A stretch of DNA of 64,000 nt. It comes from Polytrichum commune (lineage: Eukaryota; Streptophyta; Polytrichopsida; Polytrichales; Polytrichaceae). Within the stretch, counting starts at the first letter, position 1; each line of letters begins with the position of its first letter. A program made the translations under genes and the position numbers. The stretch is taken from contig OX485803.1 of assembly GCA_950295325.1 (NCBI GenBank), forward strand, positions 69,519,554 through 69,583,553, given 5' to 3'. The notes beneath the pieces are model-generated. The model was not told where the DNA came from. It saw only the letters and a list, made by a program, of their open reading frames with translations, and made no database searches. Of this stretch, positions 34,516-46,867 are shown in pieces.

Positions 34516-34530
34516 TCAAATAACTTTACT
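34047..34530 (+). pseudogene. Decayed 3' tail of the LRR array
   Basis: The LRR frame continues recognisably after the stop at 34044-34046 but meets further stops at 34143, 34305, 34470, 34491 and 34521. Each lies where other units have a sense codon one base away (for example GAG to TAG at 34044). The receptor was probably once longer at its C-terminus, or these repeats became 3' untranslated sequence. Confidence 0.75.
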
Positions 34531-36382
34531 TGATCCTAGGGTTAACCGTATTGTAGTGATTCAGAGTGTTGTCCAGATTAAGGTGACTAATCTACCTAAT
34601 CTCCTTGTAATTTGTTCTTATCTATTTTTGGTTATCTTCCCTTGTTATGTTGGTAGGTGTATTTGTTCTTATTTTAAAATCTCCTTACATTGTATACATT
34701 ATGATGGACTTTTAAATATAACTTAAAGGTCCTCTTTTGTTGTAATGAATTTCTCTTCTTGATGATATCTCTTCAAGTAGTCTCGTTTGACCACGTGTTG
34801 CTTATAATCTATCAACTTGTTTGTTTGTAATTCTCTTCTTGTGTTTGAACCTCTTCATGTGCCGCAGTTGTCTCATTAAGCTCAAATTTTAATTGCTATA
34901 TTTGATCTAGATTTTGTTCTTTTTTTTGTGTATCATAGTGTTGTACTTCTTCTAGTGCCACAATTGTCTTCTCTTCTTCTCAAGAAACAGTTATCTCTTT
35001 CTACAAAAGCTAAATATCTTCAGTAACCCATCGATACAAGTATCCAAGTAACCCTCTTTTACAAATTGACCAAGTGACCATGTAGCCAAGTATCTCTTCT
35101 ATAAGTTGCCATGTAACAAATTAACTCTTCCTCCAAATCACTAAATAGCCAAATAACAAGTTTCTCCTTCTCTTCCAAGTATCTTAAGTAACCAAATTGC
35201 CAAGTAACACGTTTCCTCTCGGTGGCAACTATCCAAGTATCCAAGTAACTATATGTCCAAGTAACTAAGTAGCCCTTCTCCTTGGTGGCAACTAGCTAAG
35301 CGTCCAAGTCACAAAGTAACAAGTTTACTCTTCTTCTAAGTCGGTAAGTAGCCAAGTATCCAAGTAACATTTCTTCTTGGTGACGACTAGCTAAATAACC
35401 AAATAACAAATTAACTCTTCTTCCAATCGGTAAGTGACCAACTAACAAGTCTTCTCTTCTCTTCTAAGTATCTCAAGTTGCACGTCTCCTTCTTCAAGTA
35501 ACCAAGTAGCCTTTCTTTAAGTAGCAAGTAATATTTCTTCACCAAGTAGCTAAGTAACTTCTTTACAAGTAACCAAATTCCCTTTTATTCCAAATTTTTT
35601 TCTCTCCTCTCTTATTTCTAGTCTCCTAACTGTTAGTTTCCATTACTCGAACTTCTTTTCGTTAAAACATGTGTGAATAGCAACTTAATAATAATGAATT
35701 TGTTATTAGACACTCTCTTTCCATGTGAAAGAGATTTGTTGTTTACATGTGTGGTAATGCCTCTACTAACCTTCCACTTTCTTATCAACTTTTGAGGAGG
35801 CATCCTTGAGTCATTCTCTCCCTTAGTGATTCCAGTTAATTTTTAATCCCTCTTATAATAATCCACTTCTCATAACAATGTCATTTAAATTCTCAGCTAT
35901 ATGGGACTACATCTATTTTTAGCACAATCACAATAGTTGTATTAAAATTTCTATTATAATTGGATTACATTCTATTTCAAGTGCAATCAATGTATCTTAG
36001 TTCCAACTATAAATTGAACACACTCTATTTTGGTGCATTTAAAATTCTATTTAAAATTTAGTTAGAACATCCCATATCTATTTTTTTAATAAAAAATCTT
36101 AGTAATATATGCATATACTCAATTTTATCATATTAAAAATTATATCATAACACCTTTTATAGTCGTATTACTCGTCATATTTATTTTCCTTAAGCAATCA
36201 ATCATGCTCATGAAATATAGATATCATAGGTTTAAAAATCATTATGATAAATTCTATAGCGGAATGAAATAGATATGCAAGGAATATACATATAATTTTG
36301 GCTCATTTCAAGAACTTGATAACTCTTAGACTAATAAAAATCATTAATTTACAAAAATACAAGATTTTAATTATCAATGTCC
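34531..36382. repeat. Downstream spacer with degenerate CAAGTAACCAAGTA repeats
   Basis: From about 35020 to 35600, variants of 'ccaagtaaccaagtagcc' alternate with 'ttctcttcttc' blocks in irregular order. No gene is supported. The remainder to 36382 is AT-rich and featureless. Confidence 0.6.
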
Positions 36383-39328
36383 TCACATGTCGCAACCTTT
36401 GCTAGCTCCCCGTAATTATCTTGGTTGTTTCTCAATCCTAGCAAAGGTCACAAGCGCTAATCCTTCACATTCCATCCGTATTAATGGTTAGCTCCTTATA
36501 CCTTGGATCTCCAAGCTCATAGGTGGGTGACCAACCCTTCTACACTTGCATTCAGGACTCTCCCCTTAGTTGGTAACCAATGATTAGATGTGGATTTTCA
36601 TACATGAAAGTCCAATCTTTACTTGATCATCACGTTGCCGGAGCAACACTACAACAACCCAAACCATACTATGCAACTATGCCCCCACGTTGGGCCAACG
36701 CCCGTGGAGGCCATATATTTGGCCTCGGGTGGGTTCGGTCGGCCACGCTGCCTCACCCATATAAGCCTCTAGGACTTTAGGCAGGGCCCCTATCCCACTA
36801 TCAAGTAACCTTTTGTGTTGCACACCTCTCCATGAGGAGTGCCCGCAACACCATGGGCACAAGGCGGATCCCGGAGTGACACCCAGGATTTGTGGTGCCA
36901 TTGGTGATAGGGCCCAAGTGATCCTAGTGTGGGTGTGTGAGCATAAGATTGTGACCACATGTCATCTTAACCTTCTAAACTTCTAAATTGATCAATTGAG
37001 GTTGTGTGAGTGATTAAAAAGTGACAAGTGTTTAGAGTTAGTTGAGTTTTGCGAGTTAGGTGTCAAATTAGAATTAGCATGGCTATCATGATTCCCAAGA
37101 TTAATTAAAAGTTAAAAACTAAAAAGAGTGAAACAGTTAGAACTTAGGTTGAAAGAGGATAGGTTGGGAGTGGCTTAGGCCAATTTAATTAGTCGTTTAG
37201 GGTTAGTGTGGTGTTCATTTAGGGGGGCAAGGCTTCTTTTAGAGGTGATGAGGTTGTTCGATCTTCGGATCCAGCCGAGGGGGGTCCCTTGAATGCCCAG
37301 GAGGTTGGTTCATTTTCTCTCTCTCACACGAACTTGCTGTGGACGGTGAGGCCAGGGGGCGGAGCCCTATCGAAAATGGTGGCTAGTAGGCTACTGTTGA
37401 TGAACGTTGGCTAGCAAGGAGAGGCAGGGAAGCGTAATGCGGCTGCCAGTCGGTGGGTACATTGAAGAGAAGGGTCAGACGAGATTCGGCCGAAGGGAGG
37501 CTTGGGGCTAATGCTCACACTGGCTGCCATTCGGCGAGCTCAATAGTTTCGGCACCAGGGACTAAGGTGCATCATCGTGAGAGCAAAGGGGGGGGGATTT
37601 GAGGATACACCTCTCAGGTGCTGAAGGATGTTGCGGCGCGGGGGAGAGACAAAACTAACAGCTAGGAATTCCTTGTGTGAGCTCTATTCTTTAATCCAGG
37701 ATAGAGAACAATACAAACAAAATTCGGCAGCAGAGCACGGAATTTAAGCCCCTGCCGTTTCAAGAGCGTGAGGGAATCCACTCCACTCCCGGGATTGTAG
37801 CTCTGGATGCAGAGCATTTCCACTGCCTATTGGGGGCGGAAACAATGTGGTTAGAGTTGACCCAGGGAATGGTTCAAGAATGCAGGCACGTGACCAAATC
37901 AGGCCAAACAACAACCAGTAGCTGACCTAAAGGCGAACTTCTTGGTACCGAGGCCGAATTGAGCCGGAACAGCCACGTTTGCGGACTAACAGACTGAGGT
38001 TAAGGAGGTGTGTGGAGCTATTGTCTAGACAGGTGGCTGAAGGGGCAGAGTTGGGACTACTAGTAAGGAGGCCGAGACTACAGCCAGTAAGGTCCCCATT
38101 CCAGGAGCTTGGGAAGGTGCAGCGGGAGGCCGAAGGGTGAAGCCAACATAGAAATGAGAGTTAAAATGATTAGTTAAATGTATGGGTGGAATTAGGGGCT
38201 ACTAGGTGCTTAAGAGGATGCCTCAATGCCATGGGGACATGGTTGGGATTAGTTAAGTAGACATTAGCTATAGGTAGGAGTCAAGGATGTTTGAGTGATT
38301 TTGGTTGTGATGCCCACGAGGTCACAGAGTATTTCTCAATACTTCAACCTTGTGTCATTTGAATAAAGGAGGTGTGTTTTGGTATTCATGTGGGTGCAAT
38401 TGAGACCAAGTCACAAGCACTGAGTGAGGTTGATTAATCATATGTGAGCCTGAGGCTCCCACCGGACTAGGACGCATAAGGGTGGGGGTTTAGGGCTGAC
38501 AGGGTGAGGGCCATGGGCGTTGGGAACGCCTCCCACCCATGGAGACTAACAATCACGAGGGTAGGGCCATGAGTTATGAGTTGCTTATGGCAACCGAATT
38601 CTAGAATGCTAAAGATTACCTCAATCGGAGGTGTGAGCTAGGAGATATGGTAGTTTGAGTGGGGCGTTGTCCCGGTAGAGCCCTCTAGGACAGCAGTGAC
38701 CTGGGAGTTGCGCCCACAACTGCCTAGGTTTGAACGGCCATAACTTCCTCAATACTTGCTTGAATGGGGTAAATGAGGGGTTCATCAACATCTACGCAAA
38801 GAATATATGTCGATGGGATGGTTGCTTGATACCATCAGAGATCCTATATAGAAGCTATGATGGTCTGAAGCTGCTAGGGTCTTCTAGCCCCAACGGCTAA
38901 GAGAAAATGTCTATTTGGCCCCAACCCTTATAGAGAGACAAAAAGATACTTGACGGTGGGGTAGGGGCATGTCCAAAGTCCTAAAGGCTTACATGGGTGA
39001 GGCAGCTTAGCCGACCGACCCCACCCGGAGCATACTCGGCAATTTGCCCCGGGTTGTTGTAGTGTTGTTTTGGCAACACGATGATCAACTCAAGAGTGGA
39101 CCTCCATGGATGGAAGTCAACATTAACCATTGGTTGCCTACTATGGGGGGAGCCCCGAATGCATGTGTAAGAGGGTTTGGTGACCAAGCCATGAGCTTGA
39201 AGGTCCGCAGTATTGAAAGCTAACCATGCATCTGCGTGGGATGTGCAGGGTAGCGCTCGTGGCACTTGCTAGAATTGGAAAGCGGTCAAGCTAAGTTAAA
39301 GAAAGCTAGCAAGGGTTGCGACATGTGA
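36383..39328. mobile_element. Element with ~400-bp terminal inverted repeats
   Basis: The stretch 36383-36790 matches 38935-39328 in inverse orientation at roughly 70 percent, starting TCACATGTCGCAACC at both ends and sharing blocks such as 'gctgcctcaccca' and 'acactacaacaaccc'. The interior is richer in G and C than the surroundings and has no clear coding frame. Target duplications are not evident. A non-autonomous MULE or another long-repeat DNA element is likely; two diverged inverted copies of a single repeat would be the alternative. Confidence 0.6.
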
Positions 39329-41660
39329 ATGCTATCACACTTGCTTGTCTTCTACATGGTTGATATTGCTGCCAAAGCTTAAGCCAATGATGATGCATTT
39401 CTCAAACTTTTCATGAGAGCTATGATGGTGGATGTTTGTGATTCCTTGTAATAGGTTGTTAGCCATAAGGTCGTACTAATGTGGAGATATGAGGGCGTAT
39501 CCATTTCTTTGGCTATCTTGATGTTCACCCATATCTTCTCACGATGGTATATTAGAGTATAGTTCAAAATGGAGTCACGTGTTTCTTCGGTTATGAGAGT
39601 AAGGAAAGCAAAGTCCTTAATAGCTTCGGACTTTGTAAGACTCATGAACTTGTATTACTTCCCTTTGTAGTAACATTCTCTCACTAATGTGCGAAAAATA
39701 GTACAAATATTGTTGTCTTGGAGTGAATCTCATTGAGATGGAGGTGAAGGTTACGAGCTTATGTGACTAGCTCATAACCTTTCTTTAATTTGCCTATCAC
39801 CATCTTTCCTCCCATCTCCAATGTAAAGGCTCTAAACTATAGATGCAAAACTACCGCTAATCTAGATGGTATTTCTCTTGTTTCATTGACCACGCATCAT
39901 GTTTGGGCCCATAATTATCATTCAAGAACAACTTCATTATCATCATAGCATTGCTCAACTACATTGCCATTACCCTATCAAGATAATTATTCAGTGGTTG
40001 CACTAGAAAACGTGTAGGGGTTTCAAGCCCATGATGGTTGATAGCTTCAAACTAAATGAGTTCTACCACAAATGAAGAGTGGTTGATTGTGGCTTATATT
40101 GTGCATGTTAATAGACATGTGGCAACACCTACCGTTGATGGAAGGGATACATGCTTGAACAATGGGTTGATTAACCGGCTCAATGGTGGGGTCTGTCGAA
40201 TATACCTTAAACCATACCATCACAAACATAAGCTGCCATTTTTTGACATCATGTTTCATCATAGAAAGGAATACCCCATTAAGGCTTTGATGATGTTATG
40301 ATGAAAGTTGATGATTTCTTTTTCATCCTTTCGTATTGATGCTTCCAATGGTTCAACATATAAGAAGTTTGGGGAATGTTTGAATAATAATACCATGTCA
40401 CAATATATATATATGAGTGCAAGCATGGTAAAGTGAACCAAGAAAGTGCTATGGTCAATGTAAATTTGGATGTGTCATTAGAAAGTGACCACTATTAAAT
40501 ATAAGTGTGATTCTTCTATGAATATAGAAATGTTGTTATTATAATACACTAGTATAAGAATCAAGTGATTGAAAGAAGAATGAAGAAAACATGTGTTTTA
40601 GAATATTTATGTGTCATTTTTCAACACATACGCAAACCAATTAGGATTTGCAAGTGTTTGAAAGTTATATATAAGTAGTCTCATAACAACATATTAAATT
40701 AGAATTCTTGTATGATGACCTAGAACATACGTGTATGCACATGTTTGTTGAAAAAAAAATTAAAAAAACATTCGTTTCAATGTAAAAAAACACTTGCATC
40801 AAACAAAAATTTGGCAACTTTACTTATGAGTACCATTTGAAGGGTGAATTAAGTTTTTTTTTTAATATTAATATATACACAAATGTCATGGTAAAATAAT
40901 ATCCAATATATTGTAATTTTTTTTAAACATTACATAGTCAAATTTGATGTTTTTTGTAACGAAGTACTTGATCCATTATTTTTAATACAAGGAGCACTAG
41001 TAATGCAAGTGAGATTAACGAGGGAATCATGGAAAAGCATCCAAATTCTTATCATGATTGGAAGCCAAGGCGTAAATCGAGGAAAAACGTCCAACTTGGG
41101 GATCTAGATTTAGCAAGCTACAATCATTCATTGATTGTTATTAATTAAGCTTCACACGGCCTTTAATAAATTTGGGATCCTTTCAATATTAGATTCATTG
41201 GGTCTATAAAATATATCAAGCAGGGTTATAATAAACTTACGGATACTTTACGTGACATAGAGTGGACATAAAGGTCCATGTTCCACGTGGTTCCTTTTTT
41301 GTTCTCTCATGTTCTCTCTCACTTTCTCATGATATCAACAAGTGTTGAATTCACTTACAACGAATGAGTGCAAGGATCAAAGATTGTCTACTTTTATGTG
41401 CTTGCCCACACAACTTCAAATTCATACCCACAATCTGTCAATTAATTTATGCTCAAATAAAAGTCAACTACTACTTAGTTTTGGAATAAGTTATAGGTGT
41501 GGCCAACTCCCATGTCTCGCACTTCAACCTACCCTTCCTCTTCTATAACAACGTTCAATGTCCTATGCGACTGTAATTTGGTTGAGAGCGGTTCGCTTTG
41601 ACCCCTTTGACACTAGTTCAAATGGTTTCTTGATTGTTTCAACTACTCCTCTTGTTCATG
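39329..41660. other. AT-rich spacer, no gene seen
   Basis: No supported coding region. Several short A- and T-runs lie at 40740-40930. Confidence 0.45.
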
Positions 41661-41675
41661 TTCAAGTTTGCTAGC

Positions 41676-43433
41676 ATCCACTATAACCCCACGCCCGAAT
41701 GGCCCAAATATTACCAATACACAGAACCATCCCTCACGTCCATCATATACATACATAATCAAACAACACTCACAACCACCCCACATATCCCACAAGAACT
41801 AACAAACATACTAAAAAGAATAACAACCACAAATATTGACATACACCCTATTAAACCTACCCATGCACAATACAACGTTAAACTCTCAAACAAATGGAAA
41901 AATGCCCCCCATGTAAAAATCCTCCCCTCCCCTAACACCACCCCCACACCCCTACCTCCCACATACCACCACATTCACCCCCTCAAATTTGACCCATTAT
42001 CATGCATATACACAGATGGCTCATTCATCCCGCCATCCAAAAACTCCGAGGGACAAATAGTAGGCAATCTCACAGGGTCGGGAGTGTATAGCCCCAATAA
42101 CAACACCCAAATCTCAGAAAGACTACCCGGATATCAAAACATCCTAAGAGCCGAACTAAATGCAATCCTCATAGCTATAAAAACCATCCAAACTACCCAA
42201 AGAGACACACACATATTTACAGATAGTCTTAATAGCATATACTTAATCAATAATCACATACAACACCCAACATCCCAACACCACCACCCCGACAACCTAC
42301 TCATCGCTACCATTATCAACCATATATACTGGACCCCACAAATGATCTACATACACAAGGTAAGAGCGCACACATGCATTAGTGGAAATGAAATGGCGGA
42401 TACACTAGCAAATGCAGGAACACAACAAAACAAACCCGACATCACACCAAGAATACACATAGCCCGCACTACCCCATATTGGCTAGCAAGTTGCCCAACC
42501 GGCACACACGACGGAGCAATCCGTAACCTCCGCACATTCATAACAAAAGCACATGAAAGTCAAGAATCCGCATCAGCCAACCAAAAATACCTATACGTCA
42601 ACAAATGGCTATCAAACGAACAAATAAACCAAAAATTGTCAAATCACTTTTGGAAAAGCAAGCAGGTCCCCGACACACAAATTACCCAAACCCTCAAATT
42701 TAGATATGCACAATACATGGGCAACCATAGAAAACATATATTTTGGCCTCTCCAATACCCAAATCCCAACTGCACACTATGCCAAAGAAATGACAGAGAC
42801 ACATGGCCCCACCTACTATCAACATGCGAACACCCTTATTTAAAAGGGCTTAGAATCTCAAGACATAACAAAGTTGTCCATCTGATCACACAAACACTAC
42901 AAGCCAACAAAAATACCCGATTCTTTACACTAGCCAATGCTGGTAACCTCAACAACCAACCGCCAGACAACACAGTACCCGGTTGGCTCCTAGCATGCAC
43001 ATGCCCGCAAATGCCATGCCACTGCCAAGCCAAACTAAGACCTAACATAACGTGCATTATAGGAGCCCACAACCAATCACCAACACCGATGCTACCCTCC
43101 CCTAAACATACAATCCAATTCATCGAATTTACATACTGCCATGACAGATTTCCTGAAGAAGCACTCACTCATAAACACACCAAATATGACCCACTCATCA
43201 ACACCATACAAAATAACGGATGGAAAGTCAACCCCCTAATTACCATCACAGCCGGAGTAAGAGGTGCTATCCACGAACATTCCATGGAAAAGCTAACCAA
43301 CCTAAAAATCCCAAAACACAACATTAAAACCCTCATGAAGAAAATACATGAAAATGCCATCAAATATCTCACATACCTCGTCCTAAACAAAAGAAAACTC
43401 GACAACAAACAAACCCCTGTCCCCCCACCCTAA
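41676..43433 (+). pseudogene. LINE ORF2 C-terminal part: RNase H and zinc-knuckle region
   Basis: The frame runs 585 codons from the truncation point to a TAA at 43431. It lacks an own start and the endonuclease and reverse-transcriptase domains. An RNase H domain is visible: Asp in YTDGSF, Glu in RAELNAI, Asp in FTDSLNSIY, and the closing GNEMADTLA. A Cys/His cluster follows (CTLCQRNDRDTWPHLLSTCEH, a zf-RVT-like pattern at about residues 370-390), then a Cys-rich stretch TCPQMPCHCQAK and a basic C-terminus. In the complete element RNase H would remove RNA from the RNA-DNA hybrid. The frame has no internal stop, so the insertion is young. Which LINE clade it belongs to cannot be said without the reverse transcriptase. 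Confidence 0.85.
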
Positions 43434-43500
43434 CTAAACTTAACTAATATAATATGATACAATGTGATAACAAGAGCCCACCTCCCAAAAGAGGCATAAC

Positions 43501-43578
43501 GCCCTATATTGCATCACGGGATACCGTGATCAATACAGGGCTAACGGGCTCGCATTCATGCCGGTACACAATACCGGC
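43501..43578 (+). other. Two conserved-looking hairpins in the LINE 3' region
   Basis: Hairpin 1 pairs 43501-43519 with 43524-43541 (GCCCT.TATTG.ATCACGG stem, 4-nt loop, one bulge and one mismatch). Hairpin 2 pairs 43560-43566 with 43572-43578 (GCCGGTA/TACCGGC, 5-nt loop). They lie 20 bp before the insert end. In several LINEs a 3' stem-loop is what the reverse transcriptase recognises; that role is inferred here. Confidence 0.7.
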
Positions 43579-43845
43579 GTCATTTTTTCTTTTCTTTCTT
43601 CAAGTTTGCTATGTTTTTTCCGCGTGGAAAATTTTGGTTCAACAAAGTTTGTTATTTTTGGATTAATTCAAATATGGGAGTGCGCTCTCAACTAGTTTGC
43701 AATGGAACCTGATGAACCACAACTTAACATTTGTCACTTCTGCGGTTTAGGGGTAGCATATCCTAAACATGTCTTTTGTCGATCCCTACGTGCAATTGAT
43801 TCCAAATTGAGCTGAAAATTTGCACAACACTCAATCCTAAACATA

Positions 43846-44767
43846 CCGTAGTTTAATAGCAGGTTCGGCACAAAATAATTCTAAAAATAGATGCCTAAAA
43901 ATTTGGAATATTATTGGCATTTTTTGCCAAATATAAAATTAATTATTTTTGAAAATTGCCTAAAAGTAAGAATTTTTTCTTCTCACTAGAGTTTTACTTA
44001 CAATGGAAGCATATGTGAATTTTGAAGGAGAGAAGGTGCTCCTTTTGTAATCAAGCTCACGTACATTAGTCCACAAAGAATATGGGTTAAGAAGTAGCAA
44101 GACTCTAGGCGAGGCTTTTCAAATGTGTTGTGCACAAATTTTTGGAGTCCAATTGAGCATAGAAGATGAAGTTTTATAGAATTTTGTCCAACTAACACAA
44201 GTTGAGAAATCAATCCTTCTTCCACCTCCAACAAGTTTTGTGTCAAAACAAGTCTTTATGCAAAAGATATGGACAAAACATTGCAGCCGTGTAAAGATCA
44301 AAAAATTAAAATGCGTTCATAACAGTTTTTTGGAGCTCATTTGTGCATAGAAGATCAACTTTTTTGGAATTTTGTTGGTCTAAGAAAAGTTTAGAAATCA
44401 AGTAATCTTTCACCTCCAACAAATTTTATGTCATTTGAAGACTCTATGCAAAAGTTATGCGTGTTATAAAAATGATGTCTAACTAGGTGCTTCACCTCAA
44501 AGTTTACATATCCCATATGCATTGTTGAACACAACTCCACTCTACTTGCATAAAGCACAGAGCATTCTCAACTCTTCACTCACATCTTACTTGTCATTCA
44601 AAGCAAGAGAGATGTACAAGATATAAGTTGAAATAGAAAATTAAAAATGAATGTAAGCCGAATTTTTAAAAATTAAAAGAGAAAATTGCCGAAAATATGA
44701 ATATACTATTTTTGAACTTTAATTAAATATTAGGCAGCAAGTTGCCTAACCTGCTAGTAAACTACGG
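43846..44767. mobile_element. Non-autonomous TA-flanked element, 922 bp
   Basis: The ends CCGTAGTTTAATAGCAGG and, inverted, CCGTAGTTTACTAGCAGG match over about 26 bp. TA lies at 43844-43845 and 44768-44769. The interior contains an imperfect direct repeat of about 140 bp (44130-44270 and 44320-44460) and no transposase. A Tc1/mariner relation is suggested by the TA site. Confidence 0.65.
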
Positions 44768-45037
44768 TATACCATTGGAATTTTTACTTGGACTTGTGGT
44801 AGTGGGTGTAAAGCCATGTGGAAGGTGCACAGTTGTGGCATCATTGTCTCAAATTGCAAAGCTTCCCCAAAAATCACAAAATGATGGCTTCAAGATTTGT
44901 GAGCTGATTTGAGTAGGTATATTGCCCCTCTTTTGAATGAGGGTAATATTTTGTCATTTGCAGATGATTTGAGTGGAGGTTTGATCAAAAAACCAACCCT
45001 AATTTAATTTCTAAATTGTTGCCCCTCAATACCACTA

Positions 45038-45585
45038 CACGGGTTGATCACTTAGTGCATTTTAAAAACGACGTGCGGCATAATATAGAGAGAATTAAAA
45101 TCATTTGAAATAAAAATTATAAAGGAATTCCAAATAACGAAGGGGCCATTAAATGTAGACAATCCCATTCTAAGTAAGTTAGATGAACATAAAATGTGGG
45201 CCATTATTTTTTTGTAAAATTAATGTAGGGGCTGAAGATAAGGATCCTAGAAGGTATGTTTAGTATGGTATGTAAATGGGTTTAGGACTCACGGGGATGG
45301 ATGATAATTGGGATTTCCATCTATCCAAAAATGAATGAAAAGGGAACACGCCGTCGTTGGGGCCTCTTCCCCATGCCCATTTATTACTTGAAAAGAATAG
45401 AGTACAAAAAAATGCAGTGACTTGGACAATATAAGTAATGGAAGGGTGCAAACAAATGGGCCATTTATGAAATTTAAGTAATTATAGAGAGGCTTTAATT
45501 CAACCCTTGAAGGTAAATAGCCCCAAAACAAAAAACCCCCAACCGCACGTGATGCACAAAAATGCCTTAGAGTGATCTACCCGTG
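45038..45585. mobile_element. hAT-type MITE, copy 1 (548 bp)
   Basis: Termini begin CACGGGT-GATCACT and inverted repeats extend about 40 bp. An exact 8-bp target duplication, TACCACTA, flanks it (45030-45037 and 45586-45593). A second copy in opposite orientation lies at 53258-53807. No coding sequence. Confidence 0.88.
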
Positions 45586-45593
45586 TACCACTA

Positions 45594-46556
45594 TTGACAT
45601 TCTCCTACGTGATAAAACGTTTAAAATTTTGGACCATGAATAGTCACCACTAACTTGCAAATATCTATGCGGTTAGATTTCTCAAAAAAACTTCAAATCT
45701 TCAACTTGAGTCACTGAAATTGAGGTCACATTTTCTGAGCAGATTTGAGGGAAATTGGGCGTGGGAAGTTAGGGGAAATGCACTAAACTTGTCATCTCAT
45801 GTAAGTTATGTCAAATATCTAGAACGCAGAATTTGGGTCTCTGCAAATCAAGATTTAGTATGCTTGTAAATGAACCACTGTAAAGACGCCATGTTGGTAA
45901 TCATCTGCACTCAATATGCATTGATTTTTTTTGTTTCAATGCTCTCAGCTGACAATCTCCATGATGCCATTCGGCAATTAAGCAATGATTTCAAAGTGGT
46001 GAAGTTTCTAATGTAGATAATTTACAAACAAAAAAAAAATGCAAATACAATGTTGATAAAAAGAACTTTGAGATCAACACATCCACCAGGCAAGCGCATA
46101 ACATGGAATGAGCCGAGTATGCTTCACAGGGCAAGAGATTTTACAACATACATAAACAGACAACGCAAAAGCATACTATATGATGTGTTTGAAAACCCTG
46201 GGTGCAGATCCATTTTTCATCCAATATGACTTTTATAAATTAATAAAACTGAGGATAGCTGAAAAACGGTAAGCAACATTAGTATGTACACGACTGAATG
46301 TGCTTCATCACATACAATACAGAATCTCCACTAATCACCACCTCAGCTGCTACCTTTGGACAGGGTGCTGCAAGTACACAGGTATTGTTTTGTTGAGATA
46401 CCAGGCTATCAACCCCTAAGAAGCACCATACACCAGATTCAAAACGTGGTGACATGTCTTTTGCCAGACTTCTATAACCAACTACAAGTAAAAGATTGTT
46501 CATAGACTTTTGATGGGTGGCCCGGGAATCATGACATCCATCTGGAGAGACCCACA
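45594..46556. other. Spacer downstream of the SICKLE-like gene
   Basis: No supported gene; its right part would hold the 3' untranslated region of the SICKLE-like gene, which runs on -. Confidence 0.4.
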
Positions 46557-46867
46557 CTAATAACAACCAGCTGGTTCCAAATTCCTGAAGAGCATCCTAA
46601 CAAAGATTCATATCATTACAGAAAATTCTTGAGACAGAGTAGAGAAACACAAAAACATCTGACACCCTGAAACAGGATTCCGTATTGTACCATATGCTCT
46701 GCTTGTATGATTTCCGGTGCCAAAATTGTGAAGAGGTTTGGATCTTGTTACAAGGGATCGACTCACCTTTGGGAGTACATTGCAATCTGGTGTACCCGCC
46801 ACCTAGTGGGATTTTCAGCCACACCTCACAAGAAACTCTTGACATCCTAATTTCACGCTTATCAAGG

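Larger units (their letters stand above)
41674..43598 (+). mobile_element. 5'-truncated LINE (non-LTR retrotransposon)
   Basis: A 13-bp direct repeat, TTCAAGTTTGCTA, lies at 41661-41673 and 43599-43611 and marks a target duplication. The insert keeps only the 3' part of the polyprotein gene and a 165-bp 3' region, as expected from incomplete reverse transcription. The + strand is strikingly poor in G and rich in A and C, unlike its neighbours. The 3' end is T-rich rather than poly(A). Confidence 0.88.
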
